A stretch of 64,000 bases of DNA. It comes from an uncultured Acetatifactor sp. (GTDB taxonomy: Bacteria; Bacillota; Clostridia; Lachnospirales; Lachnospiraceae). The DNA lies in assembly GCA_947630715.1 (NCBI GenBank), contig CANRIP010000003.1:36253-100252 (forward strand), read 5' to 3'. The notes beneath the pieces were generated by a model that searched no databases, was not told the origin of the DNA, and worked only from the letters and a program-made list of their open reading frames with translations. Positions within the stretch are counted from its first letter, which is position 1. Every line of letters starts with the position of its first letter. A program made the translations under genes and the position numbers. Shown here piece after piece: positions 36,542-45,101 of this stretch.

Positions 36542-37360
36542 ATGCCTATCACCGCCGACTGTCATCTGCATTCCCACCATTCCGGGGATTCGGACACACC
36601 CATGGAAGCCATGATCCTCCGGGGCATCCGGCTGGGCCTGGACACTCTGTGCTTTACCGAGCATCAGGATATCGACTTCCCGGATTCGCCGGACGGCCCC
36701 GGCGAAACATTTCTTTTAAACGGGGACTCCTATCTCTATGAGCTTGTCCGCCTGCGGGAAACCTATGGGGGAGACATCCGGCTTTTATTCGGGGTGGAGC
36801 TGGGGCTGCAGCCGGAGGCGTTTCAGCCTGTCTGCGCCTACGCCGGTGCCTATGAATTCGATTTTATCATCGGCTCCTCCCATGTCTGCCACGGCAGGGA
36901 TCCGTATTATCCGGAATTTTTCCGCGGGCGCACGGAGGAATCCGCCTTCCGGGAATATTTTGAGTCCGTTCTGGAAAACGTGGAGAAATTCTCCTGCTAC
37001 GATGTGTACGGCCATTTGGACTATGTGGTCCGCTATGGCCCCGGCCGGGACAGAGAATATTCCTATGAAAAATATGGGGATATTCTGGATGAAATTCTGA
37101 AAAAACTGATTGAAACAGGCAAGGGCCTGGAGCTGAACACCGGCGGGCTGGAAAGCGGCCTGAAGAACCCCAACCCCTGTCCCGGCATCCTGAGACGCTA
37201 CCGGGAGCTGGGCGGCGAAATCGTCACCGTTGGCTCCGACGCTCACGCTCCCGGCCGCATAGGCAGCCATTTCGATCTGGCGGCGCAGATTCTGAAAGAC
37301 TGCGGGTTCCGTTATTACGCCGTCTACCAAAAGAGAATTCCCGAAATGAGGACGCTGTAA
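36542..37360 (+). CDS. PHP-domain histidinol-phosphatase-like hydrolase
   Basis: 272 residues. The N-terminal metal motif is TADCHLHSHHSGDSDTP. Further likely ligands are in CFTEHQDID, in IIGSSHVCHGRDPYY and in GSDAHAPGRIG near the C-terminus, giving the trinuclear metal site of the HisK/HisJ type. It probably hydrolyses a phosphate ester; histidinol phosphate is the family substrate but no other his genes are nearby, so another substrate is possible. It is alone on the plus strand, behind a structured leader, with GGGAG before the ATG. Confidence 0.8.
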   Translation: MPITADCHLHSHHSGDSDTPMEAMILRGIRLGLDTLCFTEHQDIDFPDSPDGPGETFLLNGDSYLYELVRLRETYGGDIRLLFGVELGLQPEAFQPVCAYAGAYEFDFIIGSSHVCHGRDPYYPEFFRGRTEESAFREYFESVLENVEKFSCYDVYGHLDYVVRYGPGRDREYSYEKYGDILDEILKKLIETGKGLELNTGGLESGLKNPNPCPGILRRYRELGGEIVTVGSDAHAPGRIGSHFDLAAQILKDCGFRYYAVYQKRIPEMRTL

Positions 37361-37376
37361 CGCGCCGGCCCCTTCC

Positions 37377-37907
37377 CTATCCGCAGAGCACCACAATCTT
37401 TTTGGGCGTGGTCTGGGCGGGAATGCTTCTGGTTGACGTTTCATACTCTACCACCAGATCATGCTCCGCCGGACTCCCCTGAAAATACTGGTTATTGACG
37501 GTTCTGACAACAACGGATCCGTCCAGCTTAAGCTGCAGCGTCTTCTCATAATTGACCAGATCCCTTCCGTAATAGCTTACATCCACCATCCGATTGTTTC
37601 TGTCTCTGGCCGCTGCCGCCGCGCTGTACTGGGGCGGGTAAATCAGGAGCATGGGAGCGTCCGCCGCGTACCAGAAGGTAGCGTTCATTCCCACGGACAA
37701 GGTTTCAAAATCCACCACATAGGTGGTGGGAGAAAGCAGTACGTTCACGGTATCTCCCGTCTGTGTTTCCACCGTCAGAAACTGTACGCAGCCGTTTGCC
37801 CGGCGCGCCCCCTGCCTGGCAGGCGTTATCTCCACAATCGTTCCCTGAATCTGTCCGAATCTCGGCTCCCTGTTTCCCGCTCCTATCTTCGGAAATCCAA
37901 AATCCAT
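37377..37907 (-). CDS. Protein of unknown function
   Basis: 176 residues from the ATG at 37907, which follows AGGAG; an upstream extension of the frame is rejected. It has no signal peptide or membrane segment. The N-terminal half (QGTIVEITPA...NGCVQFLTVETQTGD) looks like beta strands of an OB-like barrel. The second half repeats strands with TVNNQYF and YETSTRS. I do not recognise the family. It follows mnmA by 85 bp on the same strand and converges with the PHP gene. Confidence 0.7.
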   Translation of the reverse strand: MDFGFPKIGAGNREPRFGQIQGTIVEITPARQGARRANGCVQFLTVETQTGDTVNVLLSPTTYVVDFETLSVGMNATFWYAADAPMLLIYPPQYSAAAAARDRNNRMVDVSYYGRDLVNYEKTLQLKLDGSVVVRTVNNQYFQGSPAEHDLVVEYETSTRSIPAQTTPKKIVVLCG

Positions 37908-37992
37908 ATGCACTCCTTCTTCCGTCGGCTGTTCTTCTTCCATCATGCTATGCGGCCGCCGTTCCCCAGGTGCAGGTCCCGGGCTCATTTTG

Positions 37993-39069
37993 TTACAAAA
38001 TCGTCCCCCCGCCCAGCACATATCCGTCCCGGTAAAAAACCGCCGCCTGTCCTGGCGTGGCGGCGCGGACCGGTCTGTCAAAGGTAAACCTCACCTTTCC
38101 GTCCCCAAGCTTTTCCGCCACGCAGTCTTCTCCCCTGTGATGATAGCGGATTTTCGCCTGTCCCCTCATAGGTTCCTTCAGATCCTCAATCCCCATGTAG
38201 TTCACCTGATCGCAGACCACCTCCGTGCAGAGCAGATCCTGCAAAGAACCGATCACCACCTCGTTTGCGGAAGGGCGGATCCGGGTGACATATACCCGCT
38301 CTCCCATGGGAAGGCCCAGCCCTCGGCGCTGCCCCACCGTGTAATGGACAATGCCACGGTGCCGGCCCAGCACCCGTCCGGAAACGTCCACAAAATTTCC
38401 GGGGCCCGGCGTTTTTTCTCCCGCCTGTCTGTGGATAAAGCCTCCGTAATCCCCGTCGGGCACAAAACAGATTTCCTGGCTGTCCGGTTTCCCCGCAACG
38501 GAAAGGCCCGCATTCTCCGCGATTTTGCGGATCTGCTCCTTCGTGTACTCTCCCACCGGCATCAGAGTATGTTTCAGTTGTTCCTGGGTCAGACTGTACA
38601 AGGCGTACGTCTGATCCTTTGCTTCCGTGACGGAGGCTTTTAACGCGAACCGGCCCGACGAAAGCCTTTCAAGCCTGGCGTAATGCCCGGTGGCAATGTA
38701 ATCGGCTCCGATCTCCAGGCTCCGCCTTAAAAGCGCTTCCCATTTCACATAGCGGTTACAGGCGATGCAGGGATTCGGCGTCCTGCCCCGCAGATATTCC
38801 TCCACAAAATAACGGATCACAGCATCCCGGAATTCCTGTTTAAAATTCATCACATAGTGGGGGATGCCGATCTGCTCCGCCGCCCGCCTTGCGTCCTCCA
38901 CGGCGGAAAGGCCGCAGCAGCCGCCGGAGGACTGAAGGGTTTCCAGATCTTCATCCTGCCAGATCTGCATGGTCACCCCTATGACCTCATAGCCCTGTTC
39001 CTTTAACAGCAATGCCGCTACGGAGGAATCCACGCCTCCCGACATGCCAACCACAACCTTTTTCCTCAT
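37993..39069 (-). CDS. mnmA: tRNA 2-thiouridine(34) synthase MnmA
   Basis: 358 residues from the ATG at 39069 after GAGGTG. The PP-loop is [14 protein letters not shown]. The first catalytic cysteine is in [12 protein letters not shown] and the second in [15 protein letters not shown]. It adds sulfur to U34 of tRNA-Lys, -Glu and -Gln, taking it from a cysteine desulfurase. The desulfurase gene nifS lies two genes upstream, which fits a sulfur relay. An array of 15-bp repeats fills the gap upstream. Confidence 0.96.
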   Translation of the reverse strand: MRKKVVVGMSGGVDSSVAALLLKEQGYEVIGVTMQIWQDEDLETLQSSGGCCGLSAVEDARRAAEQIGIPHYVMNFKQEFRDAVIRYFVEEYLRGRTPNPCIACNRYVKWEALLRRSLEIGADYIATGHYARLERLSSGRFALKASVTEAKDQTYALYSLTQEQLKHTLMPVGEYTKEQIRKIAENAGLSVAGKPDSQEICFVPDGDYGGFIHRQAGEKTPGPGNFVDVSGRVLGRHRGIVHYTVGQRRGLGLPMGERVYVTRIRPSANEVVIGSLQDLLCTEVVCDQVNYMGIEDLKEPMRGQAKIRYHHRGEDCVAEKLGDGKVRFTFDRPVRAATPGQAAVFYRDGYVLGGGTIL

Positions 39070-39093
39070 CGCCGCACCTCGCCTGTTTTTTCT

Positions 39094-39301
39094 CTGCACG
39101 GTTCTTCCCTGCCTGGTTCTCCCCTGCCCGGTTCCCCTCTGCTTGGTTTTTCTCTGCCCGGTTTTTCTCCGCCCGGTTCCCCTCTGCCTGGTTTTCCCTG
39201 CCTGGTTCCCCTCTGCCTAGTTTTTCCGACCCGGTTCTCCTCTGCCCGGTTTTTCTCTGCCCGGTTCCCCCCTGCCTGGTTCCCCTCTGCCTGGTTCTTT
39301 T
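39094..39301. repeat. 14-unit, 15-bp degenerate array between nifU and mnmA
   Basis: Consensus CTGCCTGGTTCCCCT is repeated 14 times head to tail; 12 units are 15 bp and two are 14 bp. CTG, GGTT and a pyrimidine end are best conserved. It fills the 24-232 bp interval upstream of mnmA. A 15-bp period encodes pentapeptide repeats in some frames, but the 14-bp units break each frame, so it is judged non-coding. Confidence 0.95.
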
Positions 39302-39341
39302 TCATCTGGTTTTGTTCCCAAAGCTTTGAAACCCGTATCCA

Positions 39342-39374
39342 TAAAAATATGCCGGGCCCGCAAAGACCCGGCAT
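39342..39374 (-). terminator. Terminator of the nifS-nifU operon
   Basis: ATGCCGGG (39349-39356) pairs with CCCGGCAT (39367-39374), followed on the minus strand by ATTTTTAT, ten bases after nifU. Confidence 0.8.
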
Positions 39375-39383
39375 GCCTGCTGC

Positions 39384-39821
39384 TCAGTATTCCTCTTCTT
39401 CCTCGCCCTCGCTGATATCGTTTTTGGGTTTCTGCAGTCCCTCGATCACAATATGATGCTTTTCGGCGTAATCCCAGAGAGCGGCATGAATGGCTTCCTC
39501 TGCCAGCAGGGAACAATGCACCTTCACCGGGGGCAGCCCATCCAGTGCTTCCATCACCGCTTTGTTGGTCACCTGGAGCGCCTCCTGAATGGTTTTCCCC
39601 TTTACCATTTCCGTCGCCATGGAGCTGGTAGCAACGGCGGCGCCGCACCCAAAGGTTTTAAATTTGGCGTCTTGCACCACGCCGTTGTCGTCTATATCCA
39701 GGAAAATCCTCATAATGTCGCCGCATTTCGCGTTCCCAACCGTGCCGACGCCGCTGGCATTCTCAATTTCTCCCACGTTTCTCGGATTCTGAAAATGATC
39801 CATCACTTTTTCACTGTACAT
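39384..39821 (-). CDS. nifU: NifU/IscU-like iron-sulfur cluster scaffold
   Basis: 145 residues from the ATG at 39821 (MYSEKVMDHFQNPRNVG), after AGAGG. The three scaffold cysteines are in GNAKCGD, KTFGCGAA and VKVHCSLLAEEA. A Glu-rich tail ends the protein. It accepts sulfur from the desulfurase NifS encoded 39 bp upstream and assembles Fe-S clusters, needed for example by IspG and HemW in this window. Confidence 0.95.
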   Translation of the reverse strand: MYSEKVMDHFQNPRNVGEIENASGVGTVGNAKCGDIMRIFLDIDDNGVVQDAKFKTFGCGAAVATSSMATEMVKGKTIQEALQVTNKAVMEALDGLPPVKVHCSLLAEEAIHAALWDYAEKHHIVIEGLQKPKNDISEGEEEEEY

Positions 39822-39860
39822 ATATCCTCTTTTCCGCCGTCCGTTCACGGCTGCCGCTTT

Positions 39861-41042
39861 TTAATCCCGGTTTTCCTGCCGGGCCATAAAATCCTGATAC
39901 AAAGGAGACATATCCCGCAGTTTCTGCACGATCTTTTTTAATTCTTCCACCACCACGTCCATCTCCTCCCGGGTATTTTCTTCGGACAGAGTAATCCGCA
40001 GGGAGCCGTGAGCAATTTCATGCTTAAGCCCGATGGCCAGCAGCACATGGGAGGGATCCAGAGAGCCCGAGGTACAGGCGGATCCGCTGGAGGCGCAGAT
40101 TCCCTTCATATCCAGCATAATCAGCATGGATTCCCCCTCGATAAAGCGGAAGGCAAAATTCGCATTGCCCGGCAGCCTCTGGGTTCTGTGCCCGTTCAGA
40201 CGGCAGTACGGAATTTCCTTCTCCACACGCTCAATCAGATAATCCCTCAGGGCCGTTTCCTTTTGGATTTTTTCCTCCATGATCCGGACGGCTCTCGACA
40301 CTGCCGCGCCAAATCCTACGATACCGGGCACATTTTCCGTTCCCGCCCTGCGGTTCCGCTCCTGAGAGCCGCCGTGTATCAGGGAGCGGATCTTCACTCC
40401 GGTGCGGATGTACAGCATCCCGATCCCCTTGGGGCCGTTCAGCTTGTGCGCGCTGGCGCTGAGCATATCGATATGAAGTTGGTCTACATTGATGGGAATC
40501 TGTCCAAACGCCTGCACCGCATCCGTGTGAAACAGGATGCCGTTTTCCCTGGCAATCTCACCGATTTGGCCGACAGGCTCTATGGTACCGATCTCATTGT
40601 TGGCAAGCATCACGCTGATCAGGATCGTATCCGGCCGGATGGCCGCCCGCACCGCCTCCGGATCCACAAGGCCGTCCTGATCCACCGGAAGGTAGGTCAC
40701 CTCAAAGCCCTGTTTCTCCAGATATTCGCAGGTGTGCAGGATGGCGTGATGCTCGATCTTTGTGGTAATAATGTGTTTCCCCTTGTCCCGAAAGGCGTCC
40801 GCCGCAGCCTTTAACGCCCAGTTGTCGGCCTCGGAACCGCCGGCGGTAAAGTAAATTTCTTCCTGCTTTGCTCCCAAAGCATCCGCAAGAATACGCCTTG
40901 CCTCATTCACCGCTTTCTTCGCCTCGGTTCCCGGTCCGTAAATGGTGCTGGGATTACCGAAACGTTCCGTGAAATACGGCAGCATTGCCTCCACTACCTC
41001 GGGGGCCGTCTTTGTGGTCGCCGCATTGTCCAGATATATCAT
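39861..41042 (-). CDS. nifS: Cysteine desulfurase (NifS/IscS)
   Basis: 393 residues. The PLP lysine lies in SASAHKLNGPKG and the catalytic cysteine in SSGSACTSGSLDPSHV, with the long active loop of group I enzymes. The N-terminus is IYLDNAATTKTAPEVVEAM. It supplies sulfur to NifU and probably to MnmA. A consensus promoter lies upstream; no Rrf2/IscR-type gene is adjacent, though this often precedes nifS in Clostridia. Confidence 0.96.
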   Translation of the reverse strand: MIYLDNAATTKTAPEVVEAMLPYFTERFGNPSTIYGPGTEAKKAVNEARRILADALGAKQEEIYFTAGGSEADNWALKAAADAFRDKGKHIITTKIEHHAILHTCEYLEKQGFEVTYLPVDQDGLVDPEAVRAAIRPDTILISVMLANNEIGTIEPVGQIGEIARENGILFHTDAVQAFGQIPINVDQLHIDMLSASAHKLNGPKGIGMLYIRTGVKIRSLIHGGSQERNRRAGTENVPGIVGFGAAVSRAVRIMEEKIQKETALRDYLIERVEKEIPYCRLNGHRTQRLPGNANFAFRFIEGESMLIMLDMKGICASSGSACTSGSLDPSHVLLAIGLKHEIAHGSLRITLSEENTREEMDVVVEELKKIVQKLRDMSPLYQDFMARQENRD

Positions 41043-41126
41043 GTTCCTTCCCTCTTTCCGCTCCTGTTCATTCTGTCATTCCCGCGCAAGTCGTAATTTA
41101 TACTATTTTACTAGGAATTCATAAAT

Positions 41127-41155
41127 AATATAACACCTACCTTCTGTTCTGTCAA
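41127..41155 (-). promoter_or_regulatory. Strong promoter of nifS-nifU
   Basis: TTGACA (41150-41155), 17 bp, and TATATT (41127-41132) on the minus strand, 85 bp upstream of nifS. Confidence 0.75.
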
Positions 41156-41201
41156 CTGCCGCCGAAGAATATAAATAAAGAAAAAGTTCTGTGCGGTGTC
41201 T

Positions 41202-42575
41202 ATGAGCGCAAAAAGAAATCATCCCCTGATCTATGGAACCATAATCCTTACCGCCACAGGTTTTCTGACCCGCATCATCGGTTTCTTTTACAGAATTTAT
41301 CTGTCCAGATTATTCGGCGAGGAGGGCATGGGAATTTACCAGCTTTTGTCCCCCGTGCTTTCCCTGTCCTTTTCCCTGACCGCCGCCGGCTACCAGACGG
41401 CGATTTCCAAACTGGTGGCGGAGTACGCCGCCAGGACGAAACGCCCTTCTTTCCGCCCTCTCGCGGCAGGCCTTTGCTTTTCCTTCCCTCTGTCCGTGCT
41501 TTGCTGCATCGTGGTCTGGCGGCTTGCCGATCCCATCGCCGCCGCCCTTCTGGGGGAGGCCCGCTGCGCTCCCATGCTGAGGATCCTCTCCCTGTCCATC
41601 CCCTTCGGCGCCGTCCACGCCTGTGCCAACGGTTTCTTTTACGGCATGAAAAAAGCCGGCGTACCCTCCGCCTCCCAGCTACTGGAACAGCTTACCCGTG
41701 TGGGATGCGTATACCTCATTGCCGCCCGCTGCCTGGCGGCAGGAAAAACCCCTTCCGTTTCCGTGGCCGTAGTGGGGCTTACGGTGGGAGAATTTTTCTC
41801 CATGCTCATATCCGCAGGAGCGGCATGGAACTGCTTTGCAAAATCCCGGGGCCGGGGAAAGCTCCCTTCCCTGTCCGATGCAGGCCGCTCCGTCACTTCC
41901 CTGGGAAAGCTGTGCGGCCAACTGCTTTCCATGGCGCTGCCCCTGACCGCAAACCGGATCGTGCTGAATCTGCTGCAAAGTGTGGAATCCGTCTCCATTC
42001 CCGCGAAATTACGCCTTTACGGGTATGACAATGTAACCGCCTTAAGCGTTTACGGCGTCCTCACCGGCATGGCAATGCCCTTTATCTTTTTCCCCAACGC
42101 CTTTACCAGCGCCGTCGCCATTTTACTGCTCCCCATGATCTCGGAAAACTACGCTTTGGGAGACATTAACGCCGTCAGGCGCTACACCCAGAGAACCGTG
42201 CGGTATTGCGTGATTCTCGGCGTTGCCTGTCTGTGCGTCTTCGTGCTGGGCGGCCGTTTTGCGGGGGAAACCCTCTTTCACAGTTCTCTGGCAGGATACT
42301 TTATCACCACCCTCGGGTTCATCTGCCCCTTTCTGTACCTTGACACGACGCTTTCCAGCATCCTGCAGGGTCTGGGAAAGGCGGGGCATATCTTTGTCAT
42401 GAACGTGGTCTGTCTGCTGATCCGCCTCGGCTTTGTGTTCGGCGCGGTGCCCCGGTTCGGCATCGCCGGATATCTCTGGGGCATTCTGGCGGGCCAGCTT
42501 GCCCTTGGCATTCTGTATCTGCTCTGTCTTTGGAATTTCTTCCGCTCGGAATCCGCCCCAAAATCTTCCCCATAA
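41202..42575 (+). CDS. SpoVB-like polysaccharide/lipid flippase (MOP superfamily)
   Basis: 457 residues from the ATG at 41202; a GTG two codons upstream is possible and neither has a good ribosome-binding site. About 12-14 hydrophobic segments run through the protein. The N-terminal part with GTIILTATGFLTRIIGFFYR is typical of the SpoVB/MurJ/Wzx superfamily, and LFGEEGMGIYQLL is typical of SpoVB-like proteins. It is probably a flippase for lipid-linked wall or cortex precursors. It is transcribed away from nifS and converges with nrdR. Confidence 0.82.
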   Translation: MSAKRNHPLIYGTIILTATGFLTRIIGFFYRIYLSRLFGEEGMGIYQLLSPVLSLSFSLTAAGYQTAISKLVAEYAARTKRPSFRPLAAGLCFSFPLSVLCCIVVWRLADPIAAALLGEARCAPMLRILSLSIPFGAVHACANGFFYGMKKAGVPSASQLLEQLTRVGCVYLIAARCLAAGKTPSVSVAVVGLTVGEFFSMLISAGAAWNCFAKSRGRGKLPSLSDAGRSVTSLGKLCGQLLSMALPLTANRIVLNLLQSVESVSIPAKLRLYGYDNVTALSVYGVLTGMAMPFIFFPNAFTSAVAILLLPMISENYALGDINAVRRYTQRTVRYCVILGVACLCVFVLGGRFAGETLFHSSLAGYFITTLGFICPFLYLDTTLSSILQGLGKAGHIFVMNVVCLLIRLGFVFGAVPRFGIAGYLWGILAGQLALGILYLLCLWNFFRSESAPKSSP

Positions 42576-42602
42576 AGAAAGGATGTCCCCGGGACATCCC
42601 TT
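42576..42602. terminator. Shared terminator between spoVB-like gene and nrdR
   Basis: GGATGTCCC-C-GGGACATCC (42581-42599) is a perfect palindrome between two convergent genes. The minus strand continues TTTCTTT, so it works best for nrdR. Confidence 0.7.
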
Positions 42603-42613
42603 CTGCTCTGCCT

Positions 42614-43063
42614 TTATTTCAACATCTTTTTCAATTCATCCATAAAGGTGTTGACGTCTTTAAACTCTCTGTATACGGAAGCAAAACGCACATATGCCAC
42701 CGGATCCAGATCCTTCAGTTTATTCATCAGCAGCTCCCCGATGACCTGGCTGGGGATTTCCTTTTCCTCCCGGTTCATGATCTCATTTTCCACTTCATCC
42801 ACCAAGGTTGTGATCTGCTGCACTCCCACAGGCCGTTTATGACAGGCCCGCAACACTCCCGCCTCAATCTTGGAGCGATCGTAGGTTTCCCTGTTGTTAT
42901 CCTTTTTAATAACGATTAACGGGATCGTTTCCACCTTTTCATAAGTGGTAAACCGTTTCCCGCATTCATCGCACTCCCTCCGGCGTCGAATGGAATTGTT
43001 ATCCTCCGCCGGTCTTGAATCGATCACACGCGTATTTTCATGGCTGCAAAACGGACATTTCAT
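42614..43063 (-). CDS. nrdR: Transcriptional repressor NrdR
   Basis: 149 residues from the ATG at 43063 (MKCPFCSHENTRVIDSR), eight bases after AGGGAG. The zinc ribbon CPFC...CDECGKRFTTYE is followed by an ATP-cone domain (PLIVIKKDNNRETYD). NrdR senses ATP/dATP and represses ribonucleotide reductase genes. It is cotranscribed with the YlmC/YmxH-like gene upstream. Confidence 0.96.
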   Translation of the reverse strand: MKCPFCSHENTRVIDSRPAEDNNSIRRRRECDECGKRFTTYEKVETIPLIVIKKDNNRETYDRSKIEAGVLRACHKRPVGVQQITTLVDEVENEIMNREEKEIPSQVIGELLMNKLKDLDPVAYVRFASVYREFKDVNTFMDELKKMLK

Positions 43064-43128
43064 GATCGCATCTCCCTTTTTCATCGGCATCTTACGGCAA
43101 ACCGCCGCCATGCTTATTGTAAACCGTT

Positions 43129-43362
43129 TCAGCAATGAATGTCAACCAAAATGATATCGGGGCCGATCTGGCAAATGTTCTTAAAGGGGATGACCACATT
43201 GGGCTCGCAGTTTAAAAAATTCAGGATCCTGTTATTCCCCGGCACCATGATTTTGCAGATACAGCCGCTGCACGGGTCGAACTCCAGATCACACACCTTC
43301 CCAAGCTTTTTGCAGTCTCTGGTATTGATCACATCCTTGCACTTCAGTTCCGAAAACAGCAT
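43129..43362 (-). CDS. YlmC/YmxH-family PRC-barrel sporulation protein
   Basis: 77 residues. A PRC-barrel-like fold is suggested by LKCKDVINTRDCKKLGKV and LEFDPCSGCICKIMVPG. Members of this small family are linked with sporulation; molecular function is unknown. Five cysteines are present. Upstream, around 43408-43415, the minus strand reads CATATAAT, as before spoIIP, a possible sigma-E -10 without a clear -35. The next gene is nrdR, the usual partner in Clostridia. Confidence 0.85.
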   Translation of the reverse strand: MLFSELKCKDVINTRDCKKLGKVCDLEFDPCSGCICKIMVPGNNRILNFLNCEPNVVIPFKNICQIGPDIILVDIHC

Positions 43363-43450
43363 CTTATCACGTCCTTCCGTTGTCTGGGGTGACAGCTTTT
43401 CAATGTATTATATGCTTTGGCCGCCCCGGTATTTCCGCAATCTGGAAGTG

Positions 43451-43548
43451 GGATTTTCGCTGCTTGGAATTTGCGGCGTTTTGGATTTTCGGCGCTTTGA
43501 GTTTTTGGCGCTTGGAAGTTTCGCTGCTTTGGATTTTCGCTGCTTTTT
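43451..43548. repeat. Six-unit degenerate array upstream of sigG
   Basis: Units like GGATTTTCGCTGCTTT of 15-18 bp repeat about six times between the divergent ylmC-like gene and sigG. The array ends just before the sigma-G-type promoter. Open frames across it are low complexity and judged non-coding. Confidence 0.85.
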
Positions 43549-43557
43549 GATTTCCCG

Positions 43558-43586
43558 GAATATTTTTTCTCCCCGGGCACATACTA
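43558..43586 (+). promoter_or_regulatory. Sigma-F/sigma-G-type promoter of sigG
   Basis: GAATA (43558-43562), 17 bp, and CATACTA (43580-43586) match the forespore sigma-factor consensus (GMATR, 17-18 bp, CATNHTA) at every defined position. It lies 80 bp upstream of sigG. Confidence 0.75.
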
Positions 43587-43665
43587 CCACTGTAAGAAAA
43601 AAGCGGGATTCCATAGCTGCCTGCCAAAGACCGGCGGCCGGCAAAGCCTGCGGAAAAGAGGAAAC

Positions 43666-44445
43666 ATGACACAGGGAAAGGTTGAAATCTGCGGAGTAAA
43701 TACCTCAAAGCTGCCGCTCTTAAAAGCGGAAGAAAAGAAACAGCTTTTTCAGAAAATCGAGGAAGGGGACGCCGTAGCAAGGGAAACCTACATTGAGGGA
43801 AATCTTCGCCTTGTCTTAAGCGTCATCAAACGTTTTGCTTCCAGCAACGAAAACGTGGACGATCTGTTTCAGATTGGTTGCATCGGCTTAATCAAGGCCA
43901 TAGACAATTTCGACTCGACCCTCAACGTGAAGTTTTCCACTTACGCCGTTCCCATGATCATTGGCGAGATCCGCCGCTTCCTTCGGGACAACAGCAGCAT
44001 ACGCGTCTCCCGTTCCCTAAAGGACACCGCCTACAAGGCCATTTACGCCCGTGAGAATCTGACCCGCAAAAATCAGAAGGAACCTACCCTGGAAGAAATT
44101 GCCGGTGAAATCGGCATCCCCAGAGAAGATATCGCCTATGCCCTGGACGCCATCCAGAATCCCATGAGTTTATATGAACCCATCTTTACCGACGGCGGGG
44201 ACACTCTGTATGTGATGGATCAGATCAGCGATAAAAAAAATAAAGAAGAAACCTGGGTGGAGCATCTGTCCTTGAGCGAAGCCATGAAACGCCTGAATCC
44301 CCGGGAACACGAAATTATTTCCCTGCGTTTTTTTGAAGGAAAAACCCAGATGGAGGTGGCGGAGTCCATCGGTATTTCCCAGGCTCAGGTGTCCAGGCTG
44401 GAGAAGAACGCTTTAAGGACAATGCGGAATTACCTGACAGCGTAA
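43666..44445 (+). CDS. sigG: Late forespore sporulation sigma factor SigG
   Basis: 259 residues. The N-terminus KVEICGVNTSKLPLL is diagnostic of SigG. Region 2 has ENVDDLFQIGCIGLIKAIDNF, and the region 4 helix-turn-helix GISQAQVSRLEKNALRTMR is close to SigF/SigG. It directs late forespore genes such as spore DNA-protecting proteins and gpr. In Bacillus sigG follows spoIIGA-sigE on the same strand; here it faces sigE from the opposite strand with two genes between. RBS AGAGG precedes the ATG. Confidence 0.97.
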   Translation: MTQGKVEICGVNTSKLPLLKAEEKKQLFQKIEEGDAVARETYIEGNLRLVLSVIKRFASSNENVDDLFQIGCIGLIKAIDNFDSTLNVKFSTYAVPMIIGEIRRFLRDNSSIRVSRSLKDTAYKAIYARENLTRKNQKEPTLEEIAGEIGIPREDIAYALDAIQNPMSLYEPIFTDGGDTLYVMDQISDKKNKEETWVEHLSLSEAMKRLNPREHEIISLRFFEGKTQMEVAESIGISQAQVSRLEKNALRTMRNYLTA

Positions 44446-44522
44446 ACGCCGGCGCGTCAGGGCCTATCCGATCATTTCCCCGGCGGTGTGCTGGGATCTG
44501 TTGGGCGAACTCTTTGACCTTC

Positions 44523-45077
44523 TCATTCATGCAGCGTATCCGGCTTCGGCGTCCCTTTGTTTCGTTTTTTGGGAGCAAAAATCCAGAAGATCAGAAACCC
44601 TGCGACGGTTCCCAGAATGTTGGTGAGGATATCGTCAATCTGAAAATACCCCCTGCCCGTCACAAGCTGCAGACATTCCACCGCCACGCTGGTAGCGGCG
44701 CCGAACAGCAGACAGCACAAAAAATGTCGCGCCCACCGAAAGGCCCAGCTACAAAGAATTCCATAGGGAATAAACAACAATATGTTTTCTATCACAAAAG
44801 CGTTGTTTCGTTCATTGATCCCCCAGGTAGAAAACAGGGTGAGATCCATTCCTCCTGTTCGGCTTCCGTGTTCTCTGGAAAAAAAGGTGATGGCCAGCAG
44901 TATAGCCAGATAAATCCCGTACAGGCCAACCGGAATCACTACACCCGGTCCTTTTTTTCCCTTCTCCGTCCGCCCCACCAGCCAGATCAGGAGCAGAGCC
45001 ACAGGAATGCCAAGGCTGACGCCGAAAGGCAGATACTCCATTGCATCCACCAGATCGCTATATATATATTTTGCCAT
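44523..45077 (-). CDS. VanZ-like membrane protein
   Basis: 184 residues with about five membrane segments. The hallmark regions NILLFIPYGIL and ECLQLVTGRGYFQIDDIL, followed by NILGTVAGF, are conserved in VanZ-like proteins. In VanZ itself expression raises teicoplanin resistance; chromosomal homologues have no known role. It lies between sigG and an unknown gene with no glycopeptide cluster nearby. The ATG at 45077 follows GGAG. Confidence 0.85.
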   Translation of the reverse strand: MAKYIYSDLVDAMEYLPFGVSLGIPVALLLIWLVGRTEKGKKGPGVVIPVGLYGIYLAILLAITFFSREHGSRTGGMDLTLFSTWGINERNNAFVIENILLFIPYGILCSWAFRWARHFLCCLLFGAATSVAVECLQLVTGRGYFQIDDILTNILGTVAGFLIFWIFAPKKRNKGTPKPDTLHE

Positions 45078-45101
45078 ATTTTTCTCCGGTAAAAAATTTC
45101 C

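Noticed and set aside
39094..39301. CRISPR array considered for the 15-bp repeats (and for the other arrays)
   Set aside because: Units are contiguous with no spacers, too short and degenerate, and no cas genes are present.
39012..39374. Pentapeptide-repeat-like open frames on both strands across the 15-bp array
   Set aside because: They arise because the repeat period is a multiple of three; the 14-bp units shift the frame and there is no start signal. The plus-strand frame also overlaps mnmA.
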